Shown: positions 9,343 to 18,723, counted from the stretch's first letter. The stretch: DNA of 64,000 nt from Singulisphaera acidiphila DSM 18658 (GCF_000242455.2 NC_019892.1:5466744-5530743), one strand, 5' to 3'. Translations and numbers: made by a program. Notes: generated from the letters alone by a model not told the origin.

Positions 9343-10257
9343 TCAATACGCCCCTTGATCGATTTTTTCCCGCCCGTTCCGCGTGGCGAGAGCCTGATAG
9401 ACGGCGGGATTGATGGACCGTTTAATCGGACGGATCGAGCCGTCACCCATCACGAACTCGATGATTCCGCTGTGTGGCCCGCCGAATGATCCCGGTGAAG
9501 TTCCCGTCCCCCCCATCACTTGAGCGAGGACCTGCGACTCACCGCGGCCGTTGCTGAGCGCACCCGCCCATGAGTTTTGCACGATGTTCGCGCCGCGTTC
9601 GCCCACAGCGAATGTATTGCTCAGTCCGTCGAGAACATCGCGGATTCGGATGGCCCGGTTCTTCTGAAAGAGGCCGTTGCCCGACAACGATGAGCCCGAC
9701 CCCTGGTTACCGGCATAACTTGTCGTCTGAACCTCAACGGCACCACCCGCGAGAGTGGACGACGATTGGAACCGGCCGGTCTTGAGGTCGCTCGGGCAAA
9801 CGTAGATCGAGAGCGACGTGATCCGGGTCGTCTGGTTCGCGGGGAGATCAATGGGAAGGTTCAGGTTGGCCGAGTTGTAGACCGACGTGTGTTCGATTTG
9901 GGCGAGACAGGCCGTCGACCAGGCCCAGCCAGGCGCTACCCCCTCGGTCTGCCCCACCCAGGCAAGGTAACCGATCGGCAATGCATCGTGGGTGGCCGCA
10001 TAGTTGTGGAAGGCCAGCCCCATCTGCTTCAGGTTGTTCTGACAGGACGTACGGCGGGCCGCCTCGCGAGCCGCCTGGACGGCCGGAATGAGCAAGGCGA
10101 CGAGCACTCCGATGATCGAGATCACGACAAGCAGTTCGATCAGCGTGAAACCAATGCGAAGCTCCTGTTTCGCCCTCTTGGCATGTGTGGAAAGCCGATG
10201 GCGGCGCGGGCCGCTCGGACGCCCCTGGCTCACTCCCCTGACGGCGAGGAAATGCAT
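9343..10257 (-). CDS. DUF1559 pilin-like protein
   Basis: A 304-residue member of the DUF1559 family, widely expanded in planctomycetes. It has a type IV pilin/pseudopilin N-terminus, GFTLIELLVVISIIGVLVAL, with the helix running into LLIPAVQAAREAARR, followed by SCQNNLKQMGLAFHNY. The C-terminal motif GPHSGIIEFVMGDGSIRPI is also typical. Prepilin peptidase would cut before the F of GFTLIE. The start at 10257 is preceded by AGGGGATCG; an extension to 10278 is possible. It follows another DUF1559 gene in the same direction. The molecular function of the family is not established. Confidence 0.88.
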   Translation of the reverse strand: MHFLAVRGVSQGRPSGPRRHRLSTHAKRAKQELRIGFTLIELLVVISIIGVLVALLIPAVQAAREAARRTSCQNNLKQMGLAFHNYAATHDALPIGYLAWVGQTEGVAPGWAWSTACLAQIEHTSVYNSANLNLPIDLPANQTTRITSLSIYVCPSDLKTGRFQSSSTLAGGAVEVQTTSYAGNQGSGSSLSGNGLFQKNRAIRIRDVLDGLSNTFAVGERGANIVQNSWAGALSNGRGESQVLAQVMGGTGTSPGSFGGPHSGIIEFVMGDGSIRPIKRSINPAVYQALATRNGREKIDQGAY

Positions 10258-10424
10258 CGACGATCCCCTGGGTGACAACGGGAAACTTCTCGGAGGCTCT
10301 CACGGAAGCCGGACGAATGGCCGAGGCCAGGTTATTGCGATGAATCCGTGCTTGATTTTTCCTGCGATTGCGTGGCTTCGTCCACGCATTGGGAGGTGCG
10401 GCGACTTGGTGCAGACCTCGCCTT

Positions 10425-11477
10425 CTAATAGCGATCCTGGCCAATCACCTCGCCCCCGGAGACTGTTCCCAGCGCCTGCCAAACGGAAGGCGAAATCGTT
10501 TCCTTGGCGAATCGAACCGAACCATCTCCCAACAAGAGATTGACGCCACCGGGATGCCGACTTGTTGATGAAACGAGCATGGGGCTATTGTAGTCTTGTG
10601 AGCCGCCGAGTAGGCAGCTTGAAGAGAGTGGAGTGAGAATATGATGGTATCGAGTATAGAAAACATTCCCGTCAGCCCAGCGTTGCCCCGACCACTCAAG
10701 ATTGCCGCTGAATCGGGCCGTGAATCCGGGCGAAGTGCGGCAGGCCTCGAGTCCATCCTTTGACTGATAATAGTAGTCCGCCAGAGGATCAACGAACTCG
10801 GGTGTTCCGAGACAGCGCTCGCTGAAAAAGGCCGTGTTGCTGAGCCCGTCGACGACGGAAGCCGAGCGGGTCGAACTCTGGTAATAGAAAGGCCCGTTGT
10901 TGAGGCCACTGCGATCAGGAGAGTCGTTAAGCAGGTTGTAAGGAAGGGTGCCCGCGTTGGCCCGATAGCTGTTGTGCGCCGTCCAGAGCGGGTCCTCCTG
11001 ATCGCCGATTTCGTCCGGATCCGAAGGGCACAGAAATCCGCTGACAACGGTCTTGAGTGCCGTGTTGTTCAGCAAACCGATGGGCGTATCTTTCATCCAG
11101 GACACGCTGGAAAAATTCAAAGAGTTGAAAAGCGGTTGCTGCTCCATGAACGGAAGAAGTTGCGATTGCGGAGACCAACGTGCGACAAGATCCTTGGGGC
11201 CGCCCCCCCCGACTCCGAACGGGTAAGCGCCGAGGGTGCTCTCGTAATTGGCCAGCGCCAAGCCGATCTGCTTAAGATTGTTCGCACATGAGAAACGTCG
11301 GGCCGTTTCGCGGGCCGCCTGCGTGGCCACAAGAAGGAGCTGAAGCAGGAGGGAGATGATGGAAACGACGACTAAGAGCTCGATCAGCGTAAATCCTGAC
11401 CTCGGCGCGATTCGAGCTTCGATCGGCTTAAACTGTTTATCACCGCGATTCAGTGAGTCAAGGTACGGGATGAACAT
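10425..11477 (-). CDS. DUF1559 pilin-like protein
   Basis: A 350-residue second DUF1559 protein. SGFTLIELLVVVSIISLLLQ gives the prepilin-like cleavage site and hydrophobic stalk, followed by ATQAARETARRFSCANNLKQ and IGLALANYESTLGAYPFGVG. The end has the family motif HPGGVNLLLGDGSVRFAKET. The start is backed by GGGAGGTCGTCC before the ATG. It lies 48 bases downstream of the GT39-like gene and 167 bases upstream of the next DUF1559 start, so these genes may be co-transcribed. Function unknown; likely a surface or envelope component. Confidence 0.88.
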   Translation of the reverse strand: MFIPYLDSLNRGDKQFKPIEARIAPRSGFTLIELLVVVSIISLLLQLLLVATQAARETARRFSCANNLKQIGLALANYESTLGAYPFGVGGGGPKDLVARWSPQSQLLPFMEQQPLFNSLNFSSVSWMKDTPIGLLNNTALKTVVSGFLCPSDPDEIGDQEDPLWTAHNSYRANAGTLPYNLLNDSPDRSGLNNGPFYYQSSTRSASVVDGLSNTAFFSERCLGTPEFVDPLADYYYQSKDGLEACRTSPGFTARFSGNLEWSGQRWADGNVFYTRYHHILTPLSSSCLLGGSQDYNSPMLVSSTSRHPGGVNLLLGDGSVRFAKETISPSVWQALGTVSGGEVIGQDRY

Positions 11478-11525
11478 GGACGACCTCCCGGTGGTTGACG
11501 AGCACTGTGACTGCCCTTACGTTAA

Positions 11526-13196
11526 TTAGGATTCGTGTTTGAGACGGTCCCACCTTAATTTTCCGGCGCTTTGGTGGGCTCGATCAGGATCGGTTCGATT
11601 CGGTCGATACTCGCGCACAATGATTTCGCAGTCATCGCCGTAGATCTCCGGAAATCTCCAACTCCCTACCTCAGACCATCCGGAAGGCGGAGGAACCTTA
11701 CGCGTTCCCTTGTCCCAGCGGTCAATATCGACGGCCCAGAACCGGAACGAGGGAAGCCCTTCCAACTCGTCGCCCGTGACATACTCCCCGGGCCTGACCA
11801 CGGCCGTCCCGTGATAGTGGCTGTAGCCCCCCGTTTTGAACGTGCGCCAACCGGCCCGGTTTCTCGCGTGTCCCTCCATCGAGGGCGTGAGCATGGGCGA
11901 GCAGACGACCGCCAACTCGCCCGAACTCCGCCGATCGTCGAGAAAAGCCGACGCTCCGCGCGCCCCCGGCTTTTCCCTCCAGGCCGCGCCCTCGCGCGCG
12001 TATTCCGCGTACACCCAGAGAAAACACAGCAGAACCATCGACCCCGCCAATCTTCGGCTCAACCCTGGGCGGAAACGATCGATCAATACGGCGATCCCTA
12101 CCAAAAAAAAGAGGTGGGCAAAGAGAAAGTAATGGGTGATGAAAATGGGCTTGAAGACGATCGAGATGAGAATGCTCAACAAGAAAGGAAGCCATGCCGA
12201 CAGAAAAACAAACCATTCCCCCGAACGGGCTCGCCAGAGAAGAGCGACGGAAAACGCGACGCAGAGCTCAATGGTGATCAGTCCCGCGTTGGTCGAAGCT
12301 CTCTCATGCTCTGATGACATGAACATTTGATACAACCCGTCCACGACCGATTCCGCACTCACCGGCCCGACCCAGAACTCCTCGCGCACCTGCTTCGTCT
12401 GGTTGAGAAACCCCGGCAGCCAAGGGAGATAGCCGATGACCAGCAATGCGAGGGCGATCATCCCATACCTGATGCGCAGGTCTCTCACGACATCCGCAAT
12501 CCGCCATCGATGGCGAACCGCCGAATATCCGACGACGAACAAGAACTGAGCCGCGATCGAAAACAACGCATAGTATTGCGTATACGCAAACGCGAGCGCG
12601 ACGATCGCATACCACAGCCAGGCTGATCCTTTCTGAGAAGGGGGACGGACAGCTTTCAACAAGAGCCAGCCTGAGAACACGGCAAGCGTGGTTCCCAGCG
12701 TGTACATTCTCGCCTCACTCGCCCAACGAACCTGAAAAACGCTGATGGAGGCGAGGGCCGCCGCCATGAGACCGATCCGATTTCCCCGGCTCTCTCCCTC
12801 TCCCGTCCGCATGGATCCGTCGAGCGGCCATTCGTCACGAAACGCCTCGCGTGTGAATAGGTAGATGCCGACGACCGTCGATCCCCCGAGGATGACGCTG
12901 AGAGCACGCAAAGCCGTCGGCGAGTCGCCGAAGACGATCACCCAACTCTTGAGCAGCAGGTAATATAAGGGGGGGGCCGTATCCTGAGCGACTCTTCCGA
13001 TCATTTCCCCCCAGGGAAAGGTGATCACTTTCCAGGAAAAGCCTTCGTCGTACCAGTAGCTTCGATCGCCCATCCGGCTGGCGCGTAATGCGAGAGCGGC
13101 GATGAGGAGCGCCAGGAGAACGTAGCCCGAACGCTTGGCGCTAAACCCGCCTGCATTCGAGGAAGCCTCCGCGTTACGGTGAACGTGCTCTGTCAT
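11526..13196 (-). CDS. Multi-pass membrane glycosyltransferase, GT39/ArnT-PMT-like
   Basis: A 556-residue integral membrane protein with about ten hydrophobic segments between residues ~20 and 395 and a soluble C-terminal tail. The first periplasmic loop has DRSYWYDEGFSWKVITFPWG, where Asp/Glu match the catalytic acidic pair of ArnT/PMT-type (GT39/GT83) enzymes; APPLYYLLLKSW is also typical. Such enzymes move a sugar from a lipid carrier to protein or lipid on the outer face of the membrane. The start at 13196 follows GAGGTGGAAGCGG; the longer frame to 13283 would overlap the upstream gene and is less likely. It lies 64 bases after the beta-helix gene. Confidence 0.8.
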   Translation of the reverse strand: MTEHVHRNAEASSNAGGFSAKRSGYVLLALLIAALALRASRMGDRSYWYDEGFSWKVITFPWGEMIGRVAQDTAPPLYYLLLKSWVIVFGDSPTALRALSVILGGSTVVGIYLFTREAFRDEWPLDGSMRTGEGESRGNRIGLMAAALASISVFQVRWASEARMYTLGTTLAVFSGWLLLKAVRPPSQKGSAWLWYAIVALAFAYTQYYALFSIAAQFLFVVGYSAVRHRWRIADVVRDLRIRYGMIALALLVIGYLPWLPGFLNQTKQVREEFWVGPVSAESVVDGLYQMFMSSEHERASTNAGLITIELCVAFSVALLWRARSGEWFVFLSAWLPFLLSILISIVFKPIFITHYFLFAHLFFLVGIAVLIDRFRPGLSRRLAGSMVLLCFLWVYAEYAREGAAWREKPGARGASAFLDDRRSSGELAVVCSPMLTPSMEGHARNRAGWRTFKTGGYSHYHGTAVVRPGEYVTGDELEGLPSFRFWAVDIDRWDKGTRKVPPPSGWSEVGSWRFPEIYGDDCEIIVREYRPNRTDPDRAHQSAGKLRWDRLKHES

Positions 13197-13260
13197 CCGC
13201 TTCCACCTCAAAGAGGATGCCCGTTGCGTGGCGGTTGCCCGCTCAGGCCATTGCTGGAAT

Positions 13261-14796
13261 TCACGGGCTCTCTGAAACGCCAATATCGTACCCCGCTCCG
13301 AGCGGAACCCTCCGCCCGAAGAAATCCCGAGTTGCGGGAACTCCGCTCAGCCGGGTCGACAGGTCAACTCCCTTGTCGATCAATGGTGAGTCGGGTCGAA
13401 GCCGATAATCGGTTAACGAATGGAGTTGCTCGGGGTCCGTAAGACGTTTGCCGCCACTTCCTTCGAATCCGAATCGAGGGTCGAGGTGCACGCCAACGAT
13501 TTTTCCGTCGATGGTCTCTTGACCCGTCGCGGCCGACCAGGCGTTCAGGCTGGAATAGTCATCGACCTTGAATTCTCCTCCCTTTCCCCAGTAACAATTC
13601 CCTTCGAACAACGCGTGGCTCGCCCCACGGACCTGCGGGCCGGTTTCCGAGAGGAAGAGGTTGTTTCGGAAATGGAAATCCTTCGGATTCCCTTGAAAGA
13701 GCGAGACGCAAGGCGTCTCGGCAGTACTGCGGATCGTGTTGCCATAGATCTCGCAGTCTGAGAAGGTATTTGGCGCGGTCTCGTTCACGCCGACCCCAAT
13801 GCCGGCGTCGCCATCGTCTTCGCTGATGCAATAACGAATCGTGTTGTTCCGGAACGGCCACATACTTCCGTAGTCGTAAAGCAGATATCCCCAGCTTTTG
13901 TTATGATGGGAATAATTGTATTGCATGATGGAATTCGTCACTCCACCATCGAAGTCGAAGCCTCCGCCGTCGAGTCCTGGGCTTTTGTTGTGATGGGAAA
14001 TACAGAACTGGATGAGCACTCGGTCTGCATTGGAAGCGCACCAGATGCCGACCGGGCCGTTGCCGGTGCGGGGCATGTCCCACCCGTTCTCGGCGGCCTC
14101 GCAGTATTCGATCGTCGCTCGAGAGACGTTGAAAAGGACGATGCCATTCCCACTATGGTTCTTCAAGTTCGTCGGGTCGCCTGGATTATTGATCGCCCGG
14201 CACCGCCCCACGTAGATGTCTTCCGAACGTCCTCCGTCCGCGCAGATTCCGGCGAACCCATTGTCATGGGCGTAAGCACGCGTGATCCGGACGTCCGAAC
14301 ATCCGTCGATAAGAATCCCGGCTTTTTGGAACCCTTGGGTTTCGGCCTGATCGACGCGGAGGTGTCGACCTTTCGCCAAATGAATTCCGATGCCTTGGTC
14401 ATTTCCTGTCTTTCGTCCCGATCCGACGACGTTCAAATCGCGCACCGTGATCCAAGAGGAACCGTCGACGATCAACCCCGATCCGTCTCCGCCGTCGATC
14501 GTGGCGCGGCCCTTCCCATAGGAGCCGACGACGATGGGGGCATCCGGTAAGCCCGCGTCATCTCCGCCAAGCTCTAGCCGACCGCGATAGGTATGCCCCC
14601 CCTCAAACAAGAGCTGATCTCCCGCTCGGAAGGCTGTACGGGACGCGGCCGATGTCGTTTTCCACGCGGTTGTGGTCGAAGTCCCCTGATTCGTATCGCT
14701 GCCCGACGGACTGAGGTAATAAGTGGTCCCGTGAGTTGTTGAGACAGTTGAGGCGAAGACGAGTGCAATGATGACAGTACGCCAGAACAAGAACAC
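13261..14796 (-). CDS. Secreted right-handed parallel beta-helix protein
   Basis: A 511-residue predicted extracellular protein. The GTG start at 14796 has AAAGGA eight bases upstream. A signal peptide spans residues ~1-24 (LFWRTVIIALVFASTVSTTHG), then TTYYLSPSGSDTNQGTSTTT, the usual opening of pectate-lyase-like beta-helix proteins. Residues ~60-400 contain repeated turns of the form I.YC...ENG / DVRITRAYAHDNGFAGI / VLIQFCISHHNKSPG. No specific catalytic residues can be assigned, so polysaccharide lyase, epimerase or binding roles are all possible. It is first in line before a membrane glycosyltransferase and DUF1559 genes. Confidence 0.8.
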   Translation of the reverse strand: MFLFWRTVIIALVFASTVSTTHGTTYYLSPSGSDTNQGTSTTTAWKTTSAASRTAFRAGDQLLFEGGHTYRGRLELGGDDAGLPDAPIVVGSYGKGRATIDGGDGSGLIVDGSSWITVRDLNVVGSGRKTGNDQGIGIHLAKGRHLRVDQAETQGFQKAGILIDGCSDVRITRAYAHDNGFAGICADGGRSEDIYVGRCRAINNPGDPTNLKNHSGNGIVLFNVSRATIEYCEAAENGWDMPRTGNGPVGIWCASNADRVLIQFCISHHNKSPGLDGGGFDFDGGVTNSIMQYNYSHHNKSWGYLLYDYGSMWPFRNNTIRYCISEDDGDAGIGVGVNETAPNTFSDCEIYGNTIRSTAETPCVSLFQGNPKDFHFRNNLFLSETGPQVRGASHALFEGNCYWGKGGEFKVDDYSSLNAWSAATGQETIDGKIVGVHLDPRFGFEGSGGKRLTDPEQLHSLTDYRLRPDSPLIDKGVDLSTRLSGVPATRDFFGRRVPLGAGYDIGVSESP

Positions 14797-15907
14797 GCAT
14801 CCATCCTTTTACGAGAGTATGGCCCGATCCTCTTGGAGCGGTTTACGTTCGTTTTTCGCATGATTTGGAGGACAGGGTCTTCTTGCACCTCAAAATTGTC
14901 TCAGGACCTCGTCGGTATCGGGCAGACGGATTAACCCCGGTCGGAGCAACCAACAGCCGACGGGTCACGAGTCTGTCGGCAAGATCCCCTTCGACTCGTC
15001 GGCTAATTTTGAGGCAGCCCATCGACCAATTTCGCACGTCAGTCAGAATGGCATGAACGAACAGGGACAGTGTAATGTGCCGGTGCCGGTTCGTCCAACG
15101 CCATATTTTGCAATCTACCGATCCTCGCCGATTCGAGCTTCTGCCTGGCCAACTCGAAATCACGATCCAGGAGGGTTGTCGCCATTATTTTCGGTGCAAT
15201 CGACGAAAACGGTCGCCGGGGTTGAAAGGCGGATATGCTGATTTTGCTTGAGGTTGCGTCAAGAGGATCCAGAGCTTTATAGCCGCATGTCCACCCGTCT
15301 GTCGTACTGCGCCTTCGGCACCAGTGGCTCCGTACGTCAGCACCGGCTCCCAGATCGGCCCAACGATTTTCGCCTTTCATCAAGTAAGCGGCCAAAATCT
15401 GTCGTGGATCGGCTTGTGATTCGGCCGACTTTCGACCGCGAGGCTGGCGGAATCCGGCAATTGCGCCCATGGACCTGGCGCTGTCGTTCGGTCTGCTTCA
15501 AGGCGACCATTGCGTCCGTAGCACGACCGGCAAAGTCGCCGTCGGTCATGATTGGGGTCTGACGTGTGACCCCCGGTCGATCGTGGACGACCCTGCTTTG
15601 TCTCGCCGCCGTCGGTGGCTGGCGCATTCCGTCGCCGTCAAACCCGATCGATCTGAGTCTCTTCGGATCGATTAACCGGCGAGGAACGGGTCGCGTTTCG
15701 CTGAACCCGTTTCCCCCTTTTTTTCATGCGATCGGCCGTGGCGCCAAGCTTCCCGTAGGCGGGGCCCGGCCACCATCTTAACCTTTGCTTTGGCAAGGAG
15801 ATGGGGATGGTGGGCTGTGCTCGATCCTAAACGGATCGATGTGTTGTTGAATGATTGCTGACTTGTTGTGGGGTTGGCGAAGTCTTACCCGTAGTCCCGG
15901 GGCGGCC
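14797..15907. other. Long non-coding stretch, no gene supported
   Basis: About 1.1 kb without a convincing gene. Open frames of 60-140 codons exist on both strands, but their translations are rich in Arg/Ser/Pro, lack hydrophobic cores or motifs, and have no good ribosome sites. The part next to 14800 probably holds the promoter of the beta-helix gene. A run of Cs and Ts at 15711-15725 is notable but has no hairpin beside it. Nothing resembling tRNA, rRNA or a CRISPR array was seen. Confidence 0.5.
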
Positions 15908-16216
15908 TTATCGCTTTTTCTCTAACTCCTTGAGCCAGTTCTCGGTGGAGTCGGCTGTTGGGTCGATCTCCTTCAGCCAGGTCGGCTCCGGGGGCTGGGA
16001 CCAGAAGTCGGAGCGGGAGGATTTGCTGGGTCGGTTCCTGCCTGGGCCCTGGGGGAGGAGGGCTTCGATGAGGACGCCAAGCGGGCCGAAGACGGCGCCG
16101 AGCATCATTCCTTCGACCGGCTGCCGCCCCTTCTGGCTTGCGACCCAGGAGCCGAACCCGCCGAAGAGGGCGATCCCCGCGGCGCCGATGACGAACAGGA
16201 TCGTGAGGTCTTCCAT
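15908..16216 (-). CDS. Small membrane protein with FGPLG motif
   Basis: A 102-residue protein. The start at 16216 is chosen because GAGGA lies seven bases upstream; the longer open frame to 16408 is not needed. The N-terminal helix EDLTILFVIGAAGIALFGGF is followed by WVASQKGRQPVEGMMLGAVF, then GPLGVLIEALLP, then a polar tail ending in charged residues (WLKELEKKR). This two-helix hairpin with a QKGR loop is shared with the neighbour upstream, so the two are paralogs. It lies 92 bases after that gene on the same strand. I do not recognise a named family; a membrane-anchored accessory protein is likely. Confidence 0.65.
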   Translation of the reverse strand: MEDLTILFVIGAAGIALFGGFGSWVASQKGRQPVEGMMLGAVFGPLGVLIEALLPQGPGRNRPSKSSRSDFWSQPPEPTWLKEIDPTADSTENWLKELEKKR

Positions 16217-16308
16217 TGCAGATTCCTCAGTGGTGCTGCACCCGGCATTCCTCAATGACGGCCGGGCGGGCCCTGCTGCGATTAAGAAGAAGCCAACGCA
16301 CCGCCGAG

Positions 16309-16839
16309 CTAAGCTGTCGGCGATATAAAATGGATCCCGCATGAAGAACAGGCCAAAGTTGTTCCGGCCTTCTCGATGGGAACCCGGGTGGGGAACCCGC
16401 AAAGGCAATTGAATCGAACGGTGTCCCCCTCTCGTGCGATGTCGTTCATCTTGGGACCGAACATTTTGAGATACTTATTGTAAGCTTCTTTCCTGGCTTT
16501 CTTTTCGTCGTCGTCAGTCTTTACGTTCGACCAATCCATCAGATAGGACCAGTCTTCATAAGCCGGGTTCTTTGGCTTGCCCGGATTCGAGGTCGGCATC
16601 GTTGAGGATCCGATGGGACCTGGCATCAGCCGAGGATTGAGCGTAGGCAGAAGGGCGACAACGATGACGCCGAGAGGACCGAAGAGTCCGGCGATCATGA
16701 CCGCTTCACCAGCAGAGCGGCCCTTCTGCGTCGCGATATACATCGCGAGAACGACAAGCGCGATCCAGGCTACGATAATGCTTATGAAAAAGAACGATGG
16801 TTCATCACCTGCACTGGCCACAATGATCGCGTCATTCAT
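16309..16839 (-). CDS. Small membrane protein with FGPLG motif and C-terminal zinc-ribbon-like end
   Basis: A 176-residue protein with two hydrophobic helices (SFFFISIIVAWIALVVLAMY and AVMIAGLFGPLGVIVVALLP) joined by IATQKGRSAGE, the same layout as its downstream neighbour. The middle is polar. The C-terminus has two Cys pairs, CLCGFPTRVPIEKAG and CSSCGIHF, spaced like a zinc ribbon. Members with this kind of C-terminus often keep it on the cytoplasmic side, but topology is not determined here. The start has GGGAG nine bases upstream. Function unknown. Confidence 0.7.
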   Translation of the reverse strand: MNDAIIVASAGDEPSFFFISIIVAWIALVVLAMYIATQKGRSAGEAVMIAGLFGPLGVIVVALLPTLNPRLMPGPIGSSTMPTSNPGKPKNPAYEDWSYLMDWSNVKTDDDEKKARKEAYNKYLKMFGPKMNDIAREGDTVRFNCLCGFPTRVPIEKAGTTLACSSCGIHFISPTA

Positions 16840-16860
16840 TTTTAGCTCCCTAGGGTATGT

Positions 16861-17413
16861 GGATTGTCTTTGAGTGAAGTCTGCAGTCCTTGGCCTTGAT
16901 CGCGGGATGGATCTGCGCCGAGAGATGCGACGGCCCGTTTCGTTGAGCCCCGAGGAACGAGCCTCCTGATCACCGGGTCTCAGCCGTGCTGAGGGACAGC
17001 TTCCGGGCCAGGGGGCGGTCGAAGTGCATGAACCGTGTGCTGCGACGACGGCGTCCGCAGCGCCAGCAAATGCCTCGGCCCATGCTCGACCTCAAAGGGA
17101 GGCTCTGGGCATGACTCAAAACTCCGGGGCTTGATGTCCTAATGGACACTATAGCACGCCCGTCAATCGCTTTCATCCGTAACTTCGAGACTTTTTTCGA
17201 ACGCGGGGATGTGTTGTCGAGGATGTTGACTGAAGAGCACGCGGAACCCTCCCCCTTCGATCCAGACGAAGACAGCCTCGAAGTGCTCGGCTGGCAAATG
17301 GGACTGGGTATGCTGAACGGGATTCACCCTACGTGTTGACTGATGCCGATAATTTAAGTACATTTGAGAGAGGAAGCCCATGTCTCCGTTGCCGGAGAGG
17401 GGAGAGAGAAGCA
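16861..17413. other. Intergenic region before the AbiEii-like pair
   Basis: About 550 bases. It should contain divergent promoters for the small membrane-protein pair (leftward) and the nucleotidyltransferase pair (rightward). A 65-codon plus-strand frame at 17142-17339 is the longest candidate, but it has no ribosome site or recognisable motif. No RNA gene or terminator identified. Confidence 0.35.
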
Positions 17414-17677
17414 ATGTCTGGAACAGCAATTCAAACACCAACGAGCGCTGATCGAATCGAGTTAGCTCGCCAGCTCTATCGGGAGTTTCACGCCCGCTGT
17501 TTCTGGCATGCGCCCCGCGACCTTGTCATAACCGAAGATCGCATTCCCTTTGTAGTGAAGGGGTTGCGTGCTCATGGTGGGCATCGTGGCTTTGTTCTCG
17601 CTGGAAAACTTCAGCCAAGAGGGATGGCTTCGACGCTATCCCGGATTTTGGGTCAGGAAGTGCAGGAATGCCGCTAA
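17414..17677 (+). CDS. Small protein partnered with AbiEii-like nucleotidyltransferase, possible antitoxin
   Basis: An 87-residue soluble protein. The start at 17414 follows a purine-rich GAGAGGGGAGAGAGAAGCA; the open frame extends 27 codons upstream without support. The sequence includes QLYREFHARCFWHAPRDLVI and HGGHRGFVLAGKL, a short basic stretch at its end and no membrane segment. The last 10 bases overlap the start of the nucleotidyltransferase gene, so the two are translated together. I recall short proteins of this kind beside AbiEii-like genes, but not a named family. The antitoxin role is inferred from size, order and overlap only. Confidence 0.65.
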   Translation: MSGTAIQTPTSADRIELARQLYREFHARCFWHAPRDLVITEDRIPFVVKGLRAHGGHRGFVLAGKLQPRGMASTLSRILGQEVQECR

Positions 17678-18456
17678 CCCCTTTCCAGAAAGGAGTGGCC
17701 CGCATTCTCGCGACGAACCGAAACCCAGAGAGTCATGTTGCGGGCGGTGCCGTCATCAATCGGGGAGAGACGGGACTTCGCTTCTCCGATGATATCGATA
17801 TATTCCACGACATCGCTGCGAGCGTTGCCAGTTCTGCTAAAGCTGATGAGAAGTCGTTACAGCTTGCAGGCTATTTGGTGAAATGGAATCGCCGCACCGA
17901 AGGGTTCTTCAGCGCCGAGGTCAGGTGTGGCGAAGATCGCGTTCGGCTCGACTGGACATCGGACTCCGCATTCCGGTTTTTCCCTGTGCAGGCCGACGAA
18001 GACTTCGGGTACTGCCTGCATCGAGCCGACTTGGCTACGAACAAAGTTTTGGCTCTTGCCGGTCGTAGCGAGGTTCGCGACTTCCTCGACATTCTTCAGC
18101 TTGACCAGGACTATCTGAGCACAGGCGCGATCATATGGGCGGCTTGCGGCAAAGATCAAGGATTTACCCCGGACTTGCTCCTCGGTCAGGCAAACCGGCA
18201 TACCCGCTATAACGCGGGTGATCTGGAAAACGAGAGCCTTGCGCGGCCAGTTGACCTCAAGGCATTGAAACGGCAATGGCTCGCGGCAAAAGAGCGAGCC
18301 GAAACGCTGTTTGCCCTTCTGCCCGAAGAGGAACTCGGCTGTCTCTATCTCGATTGGGAAAACAGGCCAGTGACGCCTGATCCGAATTGCCCCGATTTCT
18401 CCGCGTTGACACGCCACTTCGGTAGCGTTCGAGGGGCATGGCCGCAAATCTCCTGA
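17668..18456 (+). CDS. AbiEii/AbiGii-type nucleotidyltransferase (toxin-like)
   Basis: A 262-residue protein of the polymerase-beta-like nucleotidyltransferase fold used by AbiEii and MenT-type toxins. The motif GGAVINRGETGLRFSDDIDI carries the GG and paired Asp metal ligands, and RVRLDWTSD provides the third Asp. KVLALAGRSEVRDFLDILQL matches the conserved Lys/Arg-Asp helix of the family. AbiEii toxins in the type IV toxin-antitoxin systems modify tRNA or use GTP; which applies here is unknown. It overlaps the upstream small gene by 10 bases. The classical AbiEi antitoxin (winged helix) is absent, so the small partner may replace it. Confidence 0.82.
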   Translation: MPLTPFQKGVARILATNRNPESHVAGGAVINRGETGLRFSDDIDIFHDIAASVASSAKADEKSLQLAGYLVKWNRRTEGFFSAEVRCGEDRVRLDWTSDSAFRFFPVQADEDFGYCLHRADLATNKVLALAGRSEVRDFLDILQLDQDYLSTGAIIWAACGKDQGFTPDLLLGQANRHTRYNAGDLENESLARPVDLKALKRQWLAAKERAETLFALLPEEELGCLYLDWENRPVTPDPNCPDFSALTRHFGSVRGAWPQIS

Positions 18457-18526
18457 GTTCATTCTTACGCCGATTGCAGACTCACTGCTGTCTCTCTTTT
18501 TTTTATTTTAATAATTCCGCGCAACG

Positions 18527-18552
18527 AAAAACCCCCGGTTTCCCAGGGGTTT
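18527..18552 (-). terminator. Intrinsic terminator of tRNA-Arg
   Basis: Read on the minus strand, a 7-bp GC hairpin CCCCTGG-GAAA-CCGGGGG (one G.T or slip allowed) is followed directly by TTTTT. It begins about 10 bases after the tRNA 3' end, so it ends that transcript. Confidence 0.8.
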
Positions 18553-18561
18553 ATGTCTCAG

Positions 18562-18635
18562 TGTGCCCGGCAGGAGTTGAACCTGCAACCTTTGGCTTCG
18601 GAGGCCAACGCTCTATCCAATTGAGCTACGGGCAC
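18562..18635 (-). tRNA. tRNA-Arg (anticodon CCG)
   Basis: A 74-nt cloverleaf on the minus strand: acceptor GTGCCCG/CGGGCAC, D arm GCTC-AATTGGATA-GAGC, anticodon arm TTGGC-CTCCGAA-GCCAA with anticodon CCG (reads CGG), and T arm GCAGG-TTCAACT-CCTGC. The discriminator base is A. CCA is not encoded, so it must be added after transcription. It is a lone tRNA with its own terminator. Confidence 0.95.
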
Positions 18636-18723
18636 GTCGCACCCACGGATTACACTCGATGGAGCCCCCAATGTCAAGGGGCGAGATCGGCTGTTGGCCT
18701 GATTGCGGTTCGGGGCCCTGGGG

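Noticed and set aside
15711..15725. C/T run as a possible terminator
   Set aside because: No stable hairpin lies directly before it on either strand.
14843..15781. Several open frames of 60-140 codons in the 14.8-15.9 kb gap
   Set aside because: They overlap each other on both strands, lack ribosome sites and hydrophobic cores, and match nothing I recognise.
17142..17339. 65-codon plus-strand frame upstream of the AbiEii-like pair
   Set aside because: No ribosome site, no motif, and length expected by chance.
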